Source: Aporrectodea caliginosa
Lineage: Eukaryota > Annelida > Clitellata > Crassiclitellata > Lumbricidae
Length of the DNA: 64,000 nt
Assembly (NCBI GenBank): GCA_020284085.1
Contig: JACEVL010000007.1
Coordinates: forward strand, 235,001-299,000
Reading direction: 5' to 3'
The translations under genes were made by a program, and so were the position numbers. Numbering within the stretch: position 1 is the first letter of the stretch; every line of letters starts with the position of its first letter. The notes beneath the pieces are model-generated. The model was not told the DNA's origin. It ran no database searches and saw nothing but the letters and a program-made list of their open reading frames with translations. Positions 13,350 through 23,420 of the stretch are shown here, piece by piece.

Positions 13350-14588
13350 CTAGCAGATGCCGCCTTTAATGTTCTCGTAGTTGCATCCGTGAATGCAACA
13401 CAGACTAAGCAGCAGCTTGTAAAGCCCGTCCTCTCTTCTGCCCGATGGACCTGCGTCTTCGTTCTCCCACAATTCGTCGACCACTCGATCTCTCTCCAGC
13501 GGAAGAGAGTGACTCGTTATCGGTCAGTTTCTTCCCCCGAGCCAACAATGCATCCATCCTCGATTCCAGCCTCCGCACCAACTCCATCATCGCATCCACA
13601 GAAAACTCTGAAAACATCAACAGTGTAAATATACCCGTTATCATCTGTACCATTAGCGAGAACCAGGACTGGGCATTTAGCGCGTTATTAACGCGATTAA
13701 TGCCTTAATTAATTAACGCGATAAACTTTTTAACGCAATTAACGTTATTGACCTGCGCCCAATTATTTTTAATAAATGCGCTGAAACAATTCTTGATCAA
13801 ACCGCTGTTACAAAGCAACAACTTTAAAGTAAAAACTAAAAAGTAAAACAACTTAAACAAGTAGTAAAAGCAAGTTTGCTTTTTGTTTATTGACTGCAAG
13901 CATTTATATAGGGCACATTCAGCGTAACTACTCAGAGTCGGTAGAGTAGTTCTTCGTGATATCTATTGTGACATGCAATTAAAAATTAATCGTGTTTTTA
14001 AATATTTTAATCGTGCGATTAATTTCGATTGAAAGTTTTAATCGTTGCCCACCCCTAGCGAGTTCCAACAAGTCTCCAATCTAACGACGGTATGCCGTTG
14101 TCATCACAAAAAACAGGGCAAAATCGATGGTCGCGATTTCCGACAAAGCTTTCCTCCGAGCCATCAACTATCAATGTCAATTGACTATTATATTGTATTA
14201 GGACAATAGGTGGCTATAGAAATCCTCGATTTGATACCGCGCCTCCAACCTTGGATAAAGGAGAAAACTGTGGATTAGATAATGATCCTTGAACATTTCG
14301 ACCACGCCTCCAAGGACATCCAATATATCCTTAAGCATATCGTTTGCATCAAAATATCCTTAGTCATTGGATACCTGTAGTAGAAGATGTATTTGTATCC
14401 GTCTGCATCGAGGGTCTACAGTTTCCTCGTGCGGAGACCTCGAGCAAAGTGGGACGTAGGCCGCAACCAGGTTCTTCTTCCGACAGATTTCTATACACGA
14501 CAGCGTCGGAAGAGGACGCCATCAACAGAATTCCGCTCAAACAGACAACGAACATCATCGTCACCCAATTCGTCTTCGGTATCAACAC
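13350..14588 (-). pseudogene. Insulin/relaxin-like gene III, pseudogene with three lesions
   Basis: It has a B-chain exon (14588-14375) and an A-chain exon (13607-13350) with the same phase-1 intron as genes I and II. Three defects are visible. The ATG used by genes I and II is ACG here (14573-14571), although an in-frame ATG follows at 14558. One extra T sits in a run at about 14488-14490, just before the first B-chain cysteine, and shifts the frame. One extra base at about 13424-13427, just before the A-chain, puts a stop ahead of the cysteines. Read past the shifts, B-chain (C-x12-C) and A-chain (CC-IHG-C-x9-C, ending at a stop) cysteines are all still present. The tetrabasic RRRR before the A-chain is kept. 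It is probably recently dead; sequencing error cannot explain the start change and the lost TATA box easily. Confidence 0.85.
13654..14062. mobile_element. hAT-like MITE in the intron of pseudogene III
   Basis: The left end carries CAGGACTGGGCA and the right end TGCCCACCCC, an imperfect inverted pair. The host motif TAGCGAG appears on both sides (13654-13660 and 14056-14062), consistent with an hAT-size duplication. The interior is rich in TTAACGCGATTAA-type units. It lies about 50 bp upstream of the A-chain exon. Confidence 0.75.
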
Positions 14589-15286
14589 CTGCAAAAGATT
14601 TCCGTTCGTAATCATTAACAGGAGTCTTATTTTCCTGTTTAATAGAGGCGCTTGGAGCAATCTATACGACAGGTTTTAAAAGATGTACAACATCAGACAG
14701 CACATTTGCAAACACCGTGGCCACACCGCATACAACAGAAAGCCATTTCAGCGAAAGGTTCTATGGCGTCTTACAAGGAAAACGGTTACAATGACCTGCA
14801 CTGCGAGTGCGAAACTTGCAGAGGAGTGCAACGACATAACTTGGTTCCGACAATCCGCCTTTAAATTCCAAAGCCAAGAAACTGAATTCCCATCCATGGA
14901 TGACCCCTCGGTTGGTTTAAAACACTGCTTCTGAATACGAAGCATATAGCCGACCTGCAATAAAAGTGTTGTCTCGTATTATAGCAAGCGATTTGGCCAC
15001 TATCTACGAACCCAACGGTGTCCAAAGGAAAGACGCAGTCTGAAATGTCGGCATTGCATATAATTTTGACCGCAATACAAAACCTACAATTCATAAGCAA
15101 TATTTTATTGGTCTCACGAAGTGTCGGGTTTAAGCCAGGAACAAACAGAAGACCTTGTACTAAAGGTGCCAGAGGACGGTAAAACTTTAGAAAAGACTCA
15201 AAATTGAGCAATAAACTTACAAATTATCTGCTAGCAAGACACCAAAAATACACGATACTAGTTAAAAGTTAAAACTTCAACACATA

Positions 15287-16078
15287 CACTGTGTCCACGA
15301 TAAAGTAGAACACTAGACTTTGTGAAATATCTTGGTCAATTGTAGTATTATAGGTACTAAATTTGGTGCACACGAACTTCAGTCTATTCTATCTATACCC
15401 TGCAAATTTTATTACAATTGATGCAACGGTTACGAGGATATACCCTTATGAAATTGCTTTGTTCAGAAACCAAGTTACCAACACGTAAAACGCATAGAAT
15501 GACGTAATTTTTCTGGCTACCGCAGGGATAGGCTGTTGTTTATAAGCGTCATTTTCGGAAACAGTTACACTACGAGACCTGTTTTACGTAACAGTAGTTG
15601 ATTGTAAAGAAATGGTTTTCAGTGCAGAAGACAAGATTTTAATCAAGGAGTTGAGAGAGACGAAGGGGTATGGCGTAAGGAGACTCATTACAGAATTTCC
15701 AATGAAAAATTGGTCCCTAGCTGGTGTCAGCAAGCTGTTAAAAAAGATTGCCACAACCGGATCAGTTGCAAGGAAACCACGAGATCGGGCGTTACGAACG
15801 CAAACAAATATCAATGCTGTCGAAGAACTGGTGCTGAGTCAGGACGATCAGCCGCGCACGCATCTGTCAATGCGTTTTACGTGTTGGTAACTTGGTTCTT
15901 GAACAACCCAATTTCATAAGGGTATATCCTCGTAACCATTGCATCAATTGCAATAAAATTTGCAGGGTATAGATAGAATAGACTGAAGTTCATGTGCACC
16001 AAATTTCGTACCTATGATACTACAATTGACCAAGATATTTAACAAAGTCTAGTGTTCTACTTTATCGTGGACACAGTG
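15287..16078 (+). mobile_element. Tc1/mariner element, 792 bp, internally deleted
   Basis: The termini are long inverted repeats (about 170-190 bp) starting CACTGTGTCCACGATAAAG, flanked by TA on both sides (15285-15286 and 16079-16080). An open frame from 15612 to 15890 begins MVFSAEDKILIKELRETKGY and resembles the N-terminal helix-turn-helix of Tc1/mariner-type transposases. It ends soon after, with no DDE catalytic core, so the element is non-autonomous. It lies between the B-chain exon of pseudogene III and that gene's old promoter. Confidence 0.92.
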
Positions 16079-16149
16079 TATATATGAAGGGCGACAAATT
16101 GTTAAATCCGATCTGGCTTCTGGACATACACATTCTTCCACGCGTAGTT

Positions 16150-16453
16150 CTTCTGCGGCGGAAGATTCCGCCACGCAGTGCATAAACAAATTAATTCTGC
16201 GGCTTTAAGTGTTTCACATTTTATCTAATGACGACACTCTAACCCTAACCTTCCGTCACATCACCTAACCTGACCCTAACCGACCCTCATGAGGCCTAAC
16301 TCCACTCTAACCAACCATAACGACGCCAATTTATAGGAAGTAACGCATTTTGAACAATGTGCATGCGCCGAAGGGTACGCATGCGCTAAGGTCTTCCGCC
16401 TCGGAATTGTGTACAGAATATTACTTCTGGGGCCGAATTTTCCGCCGCAGAAG
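16150..16453. mobile_element. MITE with 14-bp inverted repeats and telomere-like core
   Basis: CTTCTGCGGCGGAA at 16150-16163 is matched by its reverse complement at 16440-16453. Inside are several CTAACC/CCCTAACC units (about 16240-16315) that resemble degenerate telomeric repeats but are too short and mixed to be an interstitial telomere. Confidence 0.75.
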
Positions 16454-16549
16454 ATTTATCCTTCCTCCAGTCTAGCCCCGAGTCTCTTCGAAGACTAGCC
16501 TCTCCATTATATCGATGATGCAGTATAGATTTGAAACACGACTTCTCAA

Positions 16550-16885
16550 TAAATTTATCAAAGATTGTTAAATGAATTGAAGACTTGCGGTACTTGCCTG
16601 CAAAGTCAAGTCTCGATCGACTCCGTTGTTCAACAGGAAACCAAATCACACTTTCACCTGTTCTGACTCGACTGTCACACAACACCTCGCAACCCATCCC
16701 GCATCGACAGCTGTGCGGAGCTTTTCCCGCCAACCCATACAGCCCATCCCACTTCAACAAGTGCAATGAAACCAACTTCGTAACTGCAGTCATGTCATGA
16801 CAAGAGAGACTATCCTCTCTTTATATCTGTATCTATATCGGTCTTCGACTACTCTTTGTCTTGGTCAGTTTCAGCTCCGTTTTGA
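16550..16885 (-). promoter_or_regulatory. Decayed promoter copy of insulin-like pseudogene III
   Basis: This aligns by eye with the promoter blocks at 27425-27870 and 20990-21115. Shared minus-strand features are GGGATGGGTTG repeats, a GGCGGGAAAAGC-like motif and an AACGGAGTCG block downstream. Where genes I and II have GCTCGCTATAAA, this copy (16677-16699) has no TATA sequence, which agrees with the coding lesions downstream. Confidence 0.7.
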
Positions 16886-17097
16886 TTCCAAAGCAATCCT
16901 TTGCAGAACTATAATATGCCTAATTAATTATAAAATAGCATACTGAACCACATACACACATCTTTGCTCTTCTAGAACAACTCGAGCAAGAATTGTTCAA
17001 CAACTCTCAAAATTCATATGGCATGCAACACGCACGACGGACACCTCAGCTTTCACTGTATCACGGTCAACTGCTCTTTTATCTCCATATATACATA

Positions 17098-17100
<3 letters not shown>

Positions 17101-17176
<76 letters not shown>
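17101..17176. repeat. (TA)n microsatellite
   Basis: About 75 bp of uninterrupted TA repeats. Confidence 0.97.
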
Positions 17177-17178
<2 letters not shown>

Positions 17179-18643
17179 TTCCGCTGAAAGTTGCTTGTTA
17201 GACCAATCAATTTTCCAATTTTCTTTTACTGGTTGGACTATTATTATCCACGACGGAGACGGCCAAACACTCGCGAAACCACCATGGATATGTGGACGTT
17301 CGTCTCGCGCTAATAGAGATAATTTCATACTAACTAACTTGCTTACTTGCATACTTAATTAATTAATCAATCAATCAGTGGGCCTAATCATTTACATACG
17401 ATATTATATGTCTTATATGCATCAATACAATAATATTGAGATCTATATGCAATAATATAAATTGTACAGACAAGAACGCGCGCTTAGTGGAATTTCGAAC
17501 ACAATTTTTATGTTGATAAAAAAAATGGTTAACTAACTGCTGCGAACGAATTGATATTGCCCTGAAGTTCTTTTCCTGCATGGCCAAATCCTTCAGATTC
17601 AGTTCCTGCGAACCCATGAATAGAAAATGTTTACAGAAGCGCTACATGAATGATTTAGATTGATGGTAGATTGAAGGACGGCAGCTGGATAGAAGGATGA
17701 TAGAGCAAGTAAGTGTGCGGACGGCTGCGAATCTGTTGTCCAACCTTCGTGCGACTCTCACAAGTAAATATTCACAGGTCAATCCTAATTAAATCTGTTT
17801 TTCATAAGGATTTTCTTATAGACGTGATGAGATTCACCTCGCGCAGAGGCTTTAGTGAAAAAAGACGACTCGAATGGATACAAACGTTGGCTATGAGCGT
17901 TTTGCTACATCAAAAAAGCTATCGACGGTTTTTGCTTGATGCGGAGAAGTGAACGATACATTTAATCGTTCGCGGATTTCCCCACATTTGACGGACACGT
18001 ATAAGAAGCCTTACATTTCGATCGCATTATACGGTCTACTTTTTTCGTCCGTCTTTTCAAACTCCTAAACAGGCCTGTTCCGCCACGGTATTTTCTATTT
18101 TCCCTTCACCGACTAGATTAATCAGTAAAGCAAGCGAAAGAAACTTCCGTCTATTCATTAAGTTGTTTTATACTGTTACAGGATCATCCGTATGCCAAGT
18201 GTCGCACGCATTCTCGTTCGGCTCCTTTTCAATCTTGGTCCATCGCATAACTAGAGTAATCTCACAAAAAACCTACGGCACAAGGAATCGAAAGGCTATA
18301 TACATAGGCTATGACGAAAAATACACATCTTGTCCTTCGGAAGTATACAGACGATTTTCGTGAAACATTCGACTCTGTCGAACAAAAGAAACGATTCTCT
18401 AATGAAACAAATTCGTCACGAATACATGCCAAGAGTGTTCGAGTGCTTAGCGCAGAGTTTAACAATTAGCATACGTTGTTTTTAATTAAAGAGAACAATA
18501 TCGACAGCGCATTCACCGTTACATTAATTTTGCGGACTTCAACCTTTGGCACACGAGAAAATAAGATAACACAGTCATCAAACCACTAAATTTTTGCATG
18601 CCGGTTAGAATTCTTAGCAGGAGTTCAGAGGCCAACTTCTGGG
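17177..18643. other. Tandemly duplicated flank of the insulin-like genes
   Basis: No gene is seen. Parts of it (17580-17720 and 18210-18270) resemble 22320-22440 and 22960-23010, with matching blocks such as CTTGGTCCAT(C/T)GCATA. So the duplication unit of the cluster includes 3' flanking DNA. Confidence 0.6.
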
Positions 18644-20440
18644 CTAGCATAGTTCGCGAGCAATGACCTCGTCGCTGCATCCGTGGTTGCAGCACAGAAG
18701 AAGCAGATCGTAAAAGGGTCCTCTCGACGAATAAATGGACCTTTGTCTTCGTCTTCCGACCTGTCTTCCAGGAGCCAATCCCTCTTCAAGGGAATCAATA
18801 CCAAGACTCCTCGGAGGCCCCTGCAGCTCAACCCAAGAAGCTGCTGGCTCTTCTTTTCCCTCTGAAAACATCAACGATGTAAATACCCTTTACCTTCTGT
18901 ACTTTAAGCGAAATATCACAAGGCTCAAATCCAACAATTTATATGACACTGTTGTCAATCATTACAACAAGCAATCGAAGTCACTTCGAGTGCAACGTCG
19001 TTCAAAATCTTCCACAGTGCAAAGCACGGGAGATGCTCCTATATCCCGCTATTCGGCCTTTGACCCAGCTACGGACGAATCTTGGTCTTGGACATCGGTT
19101 CAGTACATCGCAAGATTTGCTGTTTAATTGCCACCTACTCCAATACCATCCTATATGGTGCATAGTGACAAGGCTTACTTGCCTATGTTCGTTACAGTCA
19201 TGGCATCTGCTTAGCAGGATCGAACCTGTTAACATCTAGGTTATAGACTGAACCGTAACGTTACGCAAACCACATTAATTCAGAATTTTGGGCTACACTC
19301 AAACACCAAATAATGGACAGGCCCGCCGAGAGAGGGTAGGGGCAAATGCCCAGGGGACGGCGACTTTTATGGGCCCGGGCAGGACCCGCAATGAACTTAT
19401 AAAAATATTATAAGCTCAAGCAAATTATGTTATGAAGCAAGACACACTGAATAGTCGTGCAACTCTTGCAATTGAATATGATCTGGCAAATCATTGAACA
19501 ACGATGATTTTATAAACGATTTTGATGCAGATAAAACAAGAAAAGTTTTATCTTGATTAGAATAAATTGAAAATAAAATTTAAAAAATTAACAACTGAAT
19601 AAAATCATAGATTTATAACTTGTATTTATAAATATAATATCGCATACGGTCGTACCCGCACTTTTACTATTTCAATTTAAAAAAAATTTCTCATAAAGCC
19701 TAAAGATAGCTTAGAGGCCCAGGACTGTCTGTCTAGAGGCGTGGAATTTCTGTCGCCGCCCTGATTACGGACCTACAGCCTCCACGTATGCCAATTGATT
19801 TCCAACCCAACCCGCCCCAAAATAGAACTTGTTTCACCTTGAACATAGTATTTATCGTATTCATGCACTACTAACTCCTTACATCCTGCCTCCTTGCCGG
19901 CGATCATCAAGTACAGGTCTTCTAGCTGAGCCACGATGCAGAACAGTTATGGGCTCTTGTGCGTTCCACGCCTCTGTTTCAAAGGATTGGAATCGACTAC
20001 CACTCTCTCTTCGTAGCTCAAATTCATTTCCTTCCTTCAAAAAGCGACTCAAAACTCACTATTTCTCCTTGGCTTTCAAGGATTTGGAAATCTAAGTGCA
20101 TCTTCACCTGGCGGCTGACTATCCGCGCCTCAGATTCACATTTCCGTGTGACCTTGCTCGCGTTACAAATTTATTTAGTAGTAATAATAATAATAGGCCT
20201 ACCGTCTGAAAATGTAGTCGCAGGTGAAGCCGGCTGCATCGTCCCTTCCGACTTCGACGGTTCTTCAGCGTCGACGCCAAGGGCCACCGCTTCCTCCTGC
20301 TGAGACCTCCGACAATGGCGGAGGTAGGCCTGATGCACGTCATTTACGTGACAGATTCTATGCTTGACAGCGTCGGAAGAGGGCGACATCAACAGAATTC
20401 CGCTCAAACAGACAACGATCGTCATCGTCACTAGATTCAT
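18644..20440 (-). CDS. Insulin/relaxin-superfamily prepropeptide II
   Basis: It is made of exon B (20440-20203) and exon A (18861-18644 with stop), joined by a phase-1 intron, the position and phase typical of insulin genes; 151 residues. Residues 1-25 are a signal peptide (core IVVCLSGILLM). The B-chain HRICHVNDVHQAYLRHC has cysteines 30 and 43 with 12 residues between them, not the usual 11. The C-peptide ends in a basic site GRRRQRS. The A-chain FYDLLLLCCNHGCSDEVIA continues to a final cysteine directly before the stop, pattern CC-x3-C-x9-C. The DVHQAYLRHC and CCNHGC parts look like starfish relaxin-like gonad-stimulating peptide (from knowledge of that family). It is expected to be secreted, processed by a furin or prohormone convertase, and three-disulfide. 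A 5' non-coding exon is implied because an acceptor (TTTTGTAG) precedes the start. A TATA promoter lies at 21078-21083. Confidence 0.88.
19319..19764. mobile_element. Probable hAT-like non-autonomous element in intron of gene II
   Basis: The ends are CAGGCCCGCCGAGAG and, reversed, CAGGGCGGCGACAGA, an imperfect inverted pair. The flanks ATAATGGA and ATTACGGA look like a diverged 8-bp target duplication. No coding frame. Confidence 0.55.
19826..20095 (+). mobile_element. LINE C-terminal fragment
   Basis: The frame contains VSKDWNRLPLSLRSSNSFPS followed by FKKRLKTHYF, the well-known tail of CR1/L2-type non-LTR reverse-transcriptase polyproteins. It is 5'-truncated and lies in the intron of insulin-like gene II. 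Confidence 0.88.
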
Positions 20441-20989
20441 CTTCAGCGTCAGCGCCTACAAAACACATCCGTTTGAAAACACGAACAGGAGTCCGCTTAT
20501 CAGGTTAGACGACAACCTAACTTATGACAGCGCCTGCTATAGGTAGGCCTATATGTGATATAGGCGGCTGCCTGGAGCGGCATTTTTCAAGGGGCGGTAA
20601 ATTCCGGTAAAATAAAGCAAGAAAAGCATATTTTTTCTTAAATTTAACTATTAAAAATTAGAAAGGGCGGCATTCTTGTCCTTGCCTATAGCACAAAACT
20701 GTCAAAGGCCCCACTGGCTTATAATGACATTAGTTAAATTAAAACTTTTGGAAAAAAATACAAAACGGTGGCAAAAATTACTTATGGGTGCCCGCTAAAC
20801 ACGCCTTTATTTCCGAACATCAAAGCACAGCAATATAACTTCAGCCTAGCCTGATCTCCGCTGCAATCTCCCAACTCTTGCCTCTCCCACGTTTATCACA
20901 CTGCAGGAGATTTGTTACAAACTCCCAACCACTTTATCAACAGCTGTTAAACGAAGACTCCCCTGCTAAGTTAATTTTCGGTGCAAATC

Positions 20990-21115
20990 GACTCCGCTGT
21001 TCGGCTGAGAACCAAAAACCACTCTCATGAGTCATCTGCTCCGATTCGACTGGTCCACTAGACCTCGTGATGAGGGCTTTATAGCGAGCAGCTCACCCAC
21101 AATAACAGATGTGCT
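20990..21115 (-). promoter_or_regulatory. TATA promoter of insulin-like gene II
   Basis: On the minus strand GCTCGCTATAAAGCCCTC has TATAAA at 21083-21078. The same GCTCGCTATAAA occurs 5' of gene I, and the downstream blocks (CACGAGG, then CAGCGGAGTCG) match too. Transcription would start near 21050. The coding exon B starts about 610 bp further on, after an implied 5' non-coding exon. Confidence 0.75.
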
Positions 21116-21342
21116 CAAATTTTTACAGAAAAACTTTCGCCTTGTACCAAGCGTTTTAGACCAACTAAAGAACAACGTTTACGGCATAGCCTAAAGGCCT
21201 ACACATTAACTTAAGCCTACATAATTTCAACGACTGTTAGCACAGGATGTAGGTCTACTGCGCAGAAAAGGTACTAATGGAAAATGCCAGAAATCAACAT
21301 TCGCAGAAAACATTCGTCAGAGAGATTCGAGTGCTTAAGGGG

Positions 21343-21694
21343 TCAGCTTATCGAGTTGCAGATGCCGAGTTCAATGTACTCAGCGTTGCTTTCATGAATA
21401 TGCAACACACAGATCGCAAATTGTAAACCCGTCTTCTCTTCTGGCCGATGAACCTGCGTTTTCGTTCTCCCACCATTCAGCGCTCGTGAATAAGCTGGTG
21501 CCCTGCGCTTGGCTTTCGAGTGGCGCTTTGAAATGACGAATACGATTATTCGTCGACCACTCAATCCCTCTCCAGCGGAAGCAAGGTCATCGTGGGTCAG
21601 TTTCTCCTCCACAGTCGACTGTACAATTCCATCCGGTCCATCATCGGCAACAACACCACCAGCGCAAGCAAAGAAACTGCCTCGTCCTCTCCCT
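21343..21694 (-). pseudogene. Orphan insulin-like A-chain exon IV, disrupted
   Basis: It starts after TTTTCAG like the other A exons and shares the SLASAGDG/LASAGEG segment and the closing GIC. Indels put the exon's first part out of frame with its second. About 70 bp (21480-21548) of a dispersed repeat is inserted in the basic processing region. In the A-chain only two cysteines remain (CVLHIHESNAEYIELGIC), so the disulfide pattern is lost. No B-chain exon was found between 21695 and 23420. It is a relic of a fourth gene copy. Confidence 0.8.
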
Positions 21695-23420
21695 CTGAAA
21701 AGAAAAAACCAACAGTGCAAACACCAATCACCGTCTCTACTATGAAGAAGTAAATTCACAATTTAGGCAAAGCTTAACCAATGGCTACAGACTAAGCGCC
21801 TAACCAGTAGACTACCGTTTCACTATCCGTTGCAGATGCCTGGTTGTACCAAAAATAAAAACCTATGATTTTGCCACGTATACAATCACAGTCTAAGCAA
21901 CCCTCACCAAAACAGGACTGGTTTCGCATGCAGACGTTTGTACCAATGTCATCTAGTCCGTTCTGAAGAACTTAACGCACACGATTTGCATCTGCATCTA
22001 GTAATTGTCAAAGATCTATATGCAATTAGGACTTTATATCTATACAACAACGAGTGTTCGTGCGTTTATTGGCACACATAGGCGTAGCTACATTGAGGCA
22101 CGAGGAGGCAGTTGCTTCCTCGTGCTTTTTTATTATACTGAAACTTCGATCGACTAATTACCACAATGACCAGGATATTGCCAATGGTCTGTGAAGTTGC
22201 CTCCTCTTAAATTTAAGTCTCGCTACGTGCCTGTTGGCACATCAAACATAAATTTATGTTCAGTTTTCACAACTACCTACATGTATCCTTCGGGTTCAGT
22301 TCCTACGCAGACCAATGCTTTCGACGATATTCATTTCCAGCGAACCCATAGACAGCGGACGGAGGCGCTACATAAATAATTTTGATGGATTGATAAGACG
22401 ATAGAAGAAAGCATAGCAGGATGCGATGAAAGTCGGTCGGTGTATGGCTGGACAAGAATCTTCCGATGAGATGAAGCGATTCCCGTCTAGAACATGCACA
22501 TTGTCGACGTCTTAAACCGGTCCATCAAATATTACAGGCGCTGTACAAATTCAGTTTAATCTATGCTCAATTTATCAAGATGTTGGGATTCACTGCGTAC
22601 GGAAACTCCAACAAGAGTGAATACACCAATTTGCCATTGCGCAATCGTTGTTCTACACAAAAAGAACGATCCGACGGCCTTTATTTGAACGGAGAATTGA
22701 ACGACACCCGTGTAGGCCTGTCCATCAGCGGCCAAGCGACATGTACGAAACCTCAGTTTCAACCGCCATCACAGATTCTACATTTTCTGCGCAACATGTT
22801 CAGCCAATGTCCTTCCTCAGTTTCCTTTCAATGGTTTGATTAACCTCTACTGGAAGCGCTAGAAATCCTCGTTACCAATCATCTACTATCGCGACATCTA
22901 CTCTTGCACCAAGACCTTCATCCATGCATTTCTCATCCATACGAAAAGAGAGTCGTTCGTTTCCGTGTAGCTCTCAGTCCCTTCGCATTCTTGGTCCATT
23001 GCATATGGAGTAATAAAAAAACGAACACCGAGTAATAAAAAACTAACACGAAAATGCTATAAACAATTTCGTGAAACATTTAGATTGGAACGTTTAATTA
23101 CGAAGCCATTATCCAATTTATTAAACAACATATTCAGTGAATTGAAGCAAAGCGTTCAACAGTGCTTTGCCTAACATACGCTACGCTATTCAAAGATATC
23201 ATAGTTCACGGCACATTAAATTTTACATAAATTTGAGCAGACTTCCTCTGCAACCATATGAACGAGTTTACAGGAATGACCAGCACCAATGCCCATCGTT
23301 AAAGCAATCTCAAAAATTCAACACCAGTTATGAATGGAGAATTCTATAAATCAATGTTCACCGAAAACAAGGTCACATATCGTTCAACGCTCTCCTAACA
23401 GAGTTCAAAAGTTCCGAGGT
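21695..23420. other. Spacer between insulin-like genes I and IV
   Basis: No gene is seen. It contains flank duplicated with 17580-18300 and, at 23330-23420, the 3' flank of gene I (AATCAATGTTCACCGAAAAC), which resembles flanks near 13265 and 21290. Fragments at about 22080-22130 (GGCGTAGCTACATTGAGGC) may be the end of an hAT-type repeat. Confidence 0.55.

Noticed and set aside
16240..16315. Interstitial telomere
   Set aside because: Only a few degenerate CTAACC units, and they lie between MITE inverted repeats.
16386..16793. 135-residue minus-strand open frame
   Set aside because: It overlaps the decayed insulin-like promoter block and a MITE end, has no domain and no counterpart frame in the paralogous promoter regions.
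22556..22762. Possible B-chain exon for the orphan A exon IV (contains RTCRLAADGQAY)
   Set aside because: No signal peptide, no second cysteine at the family spacing and no homology to the other B exons.
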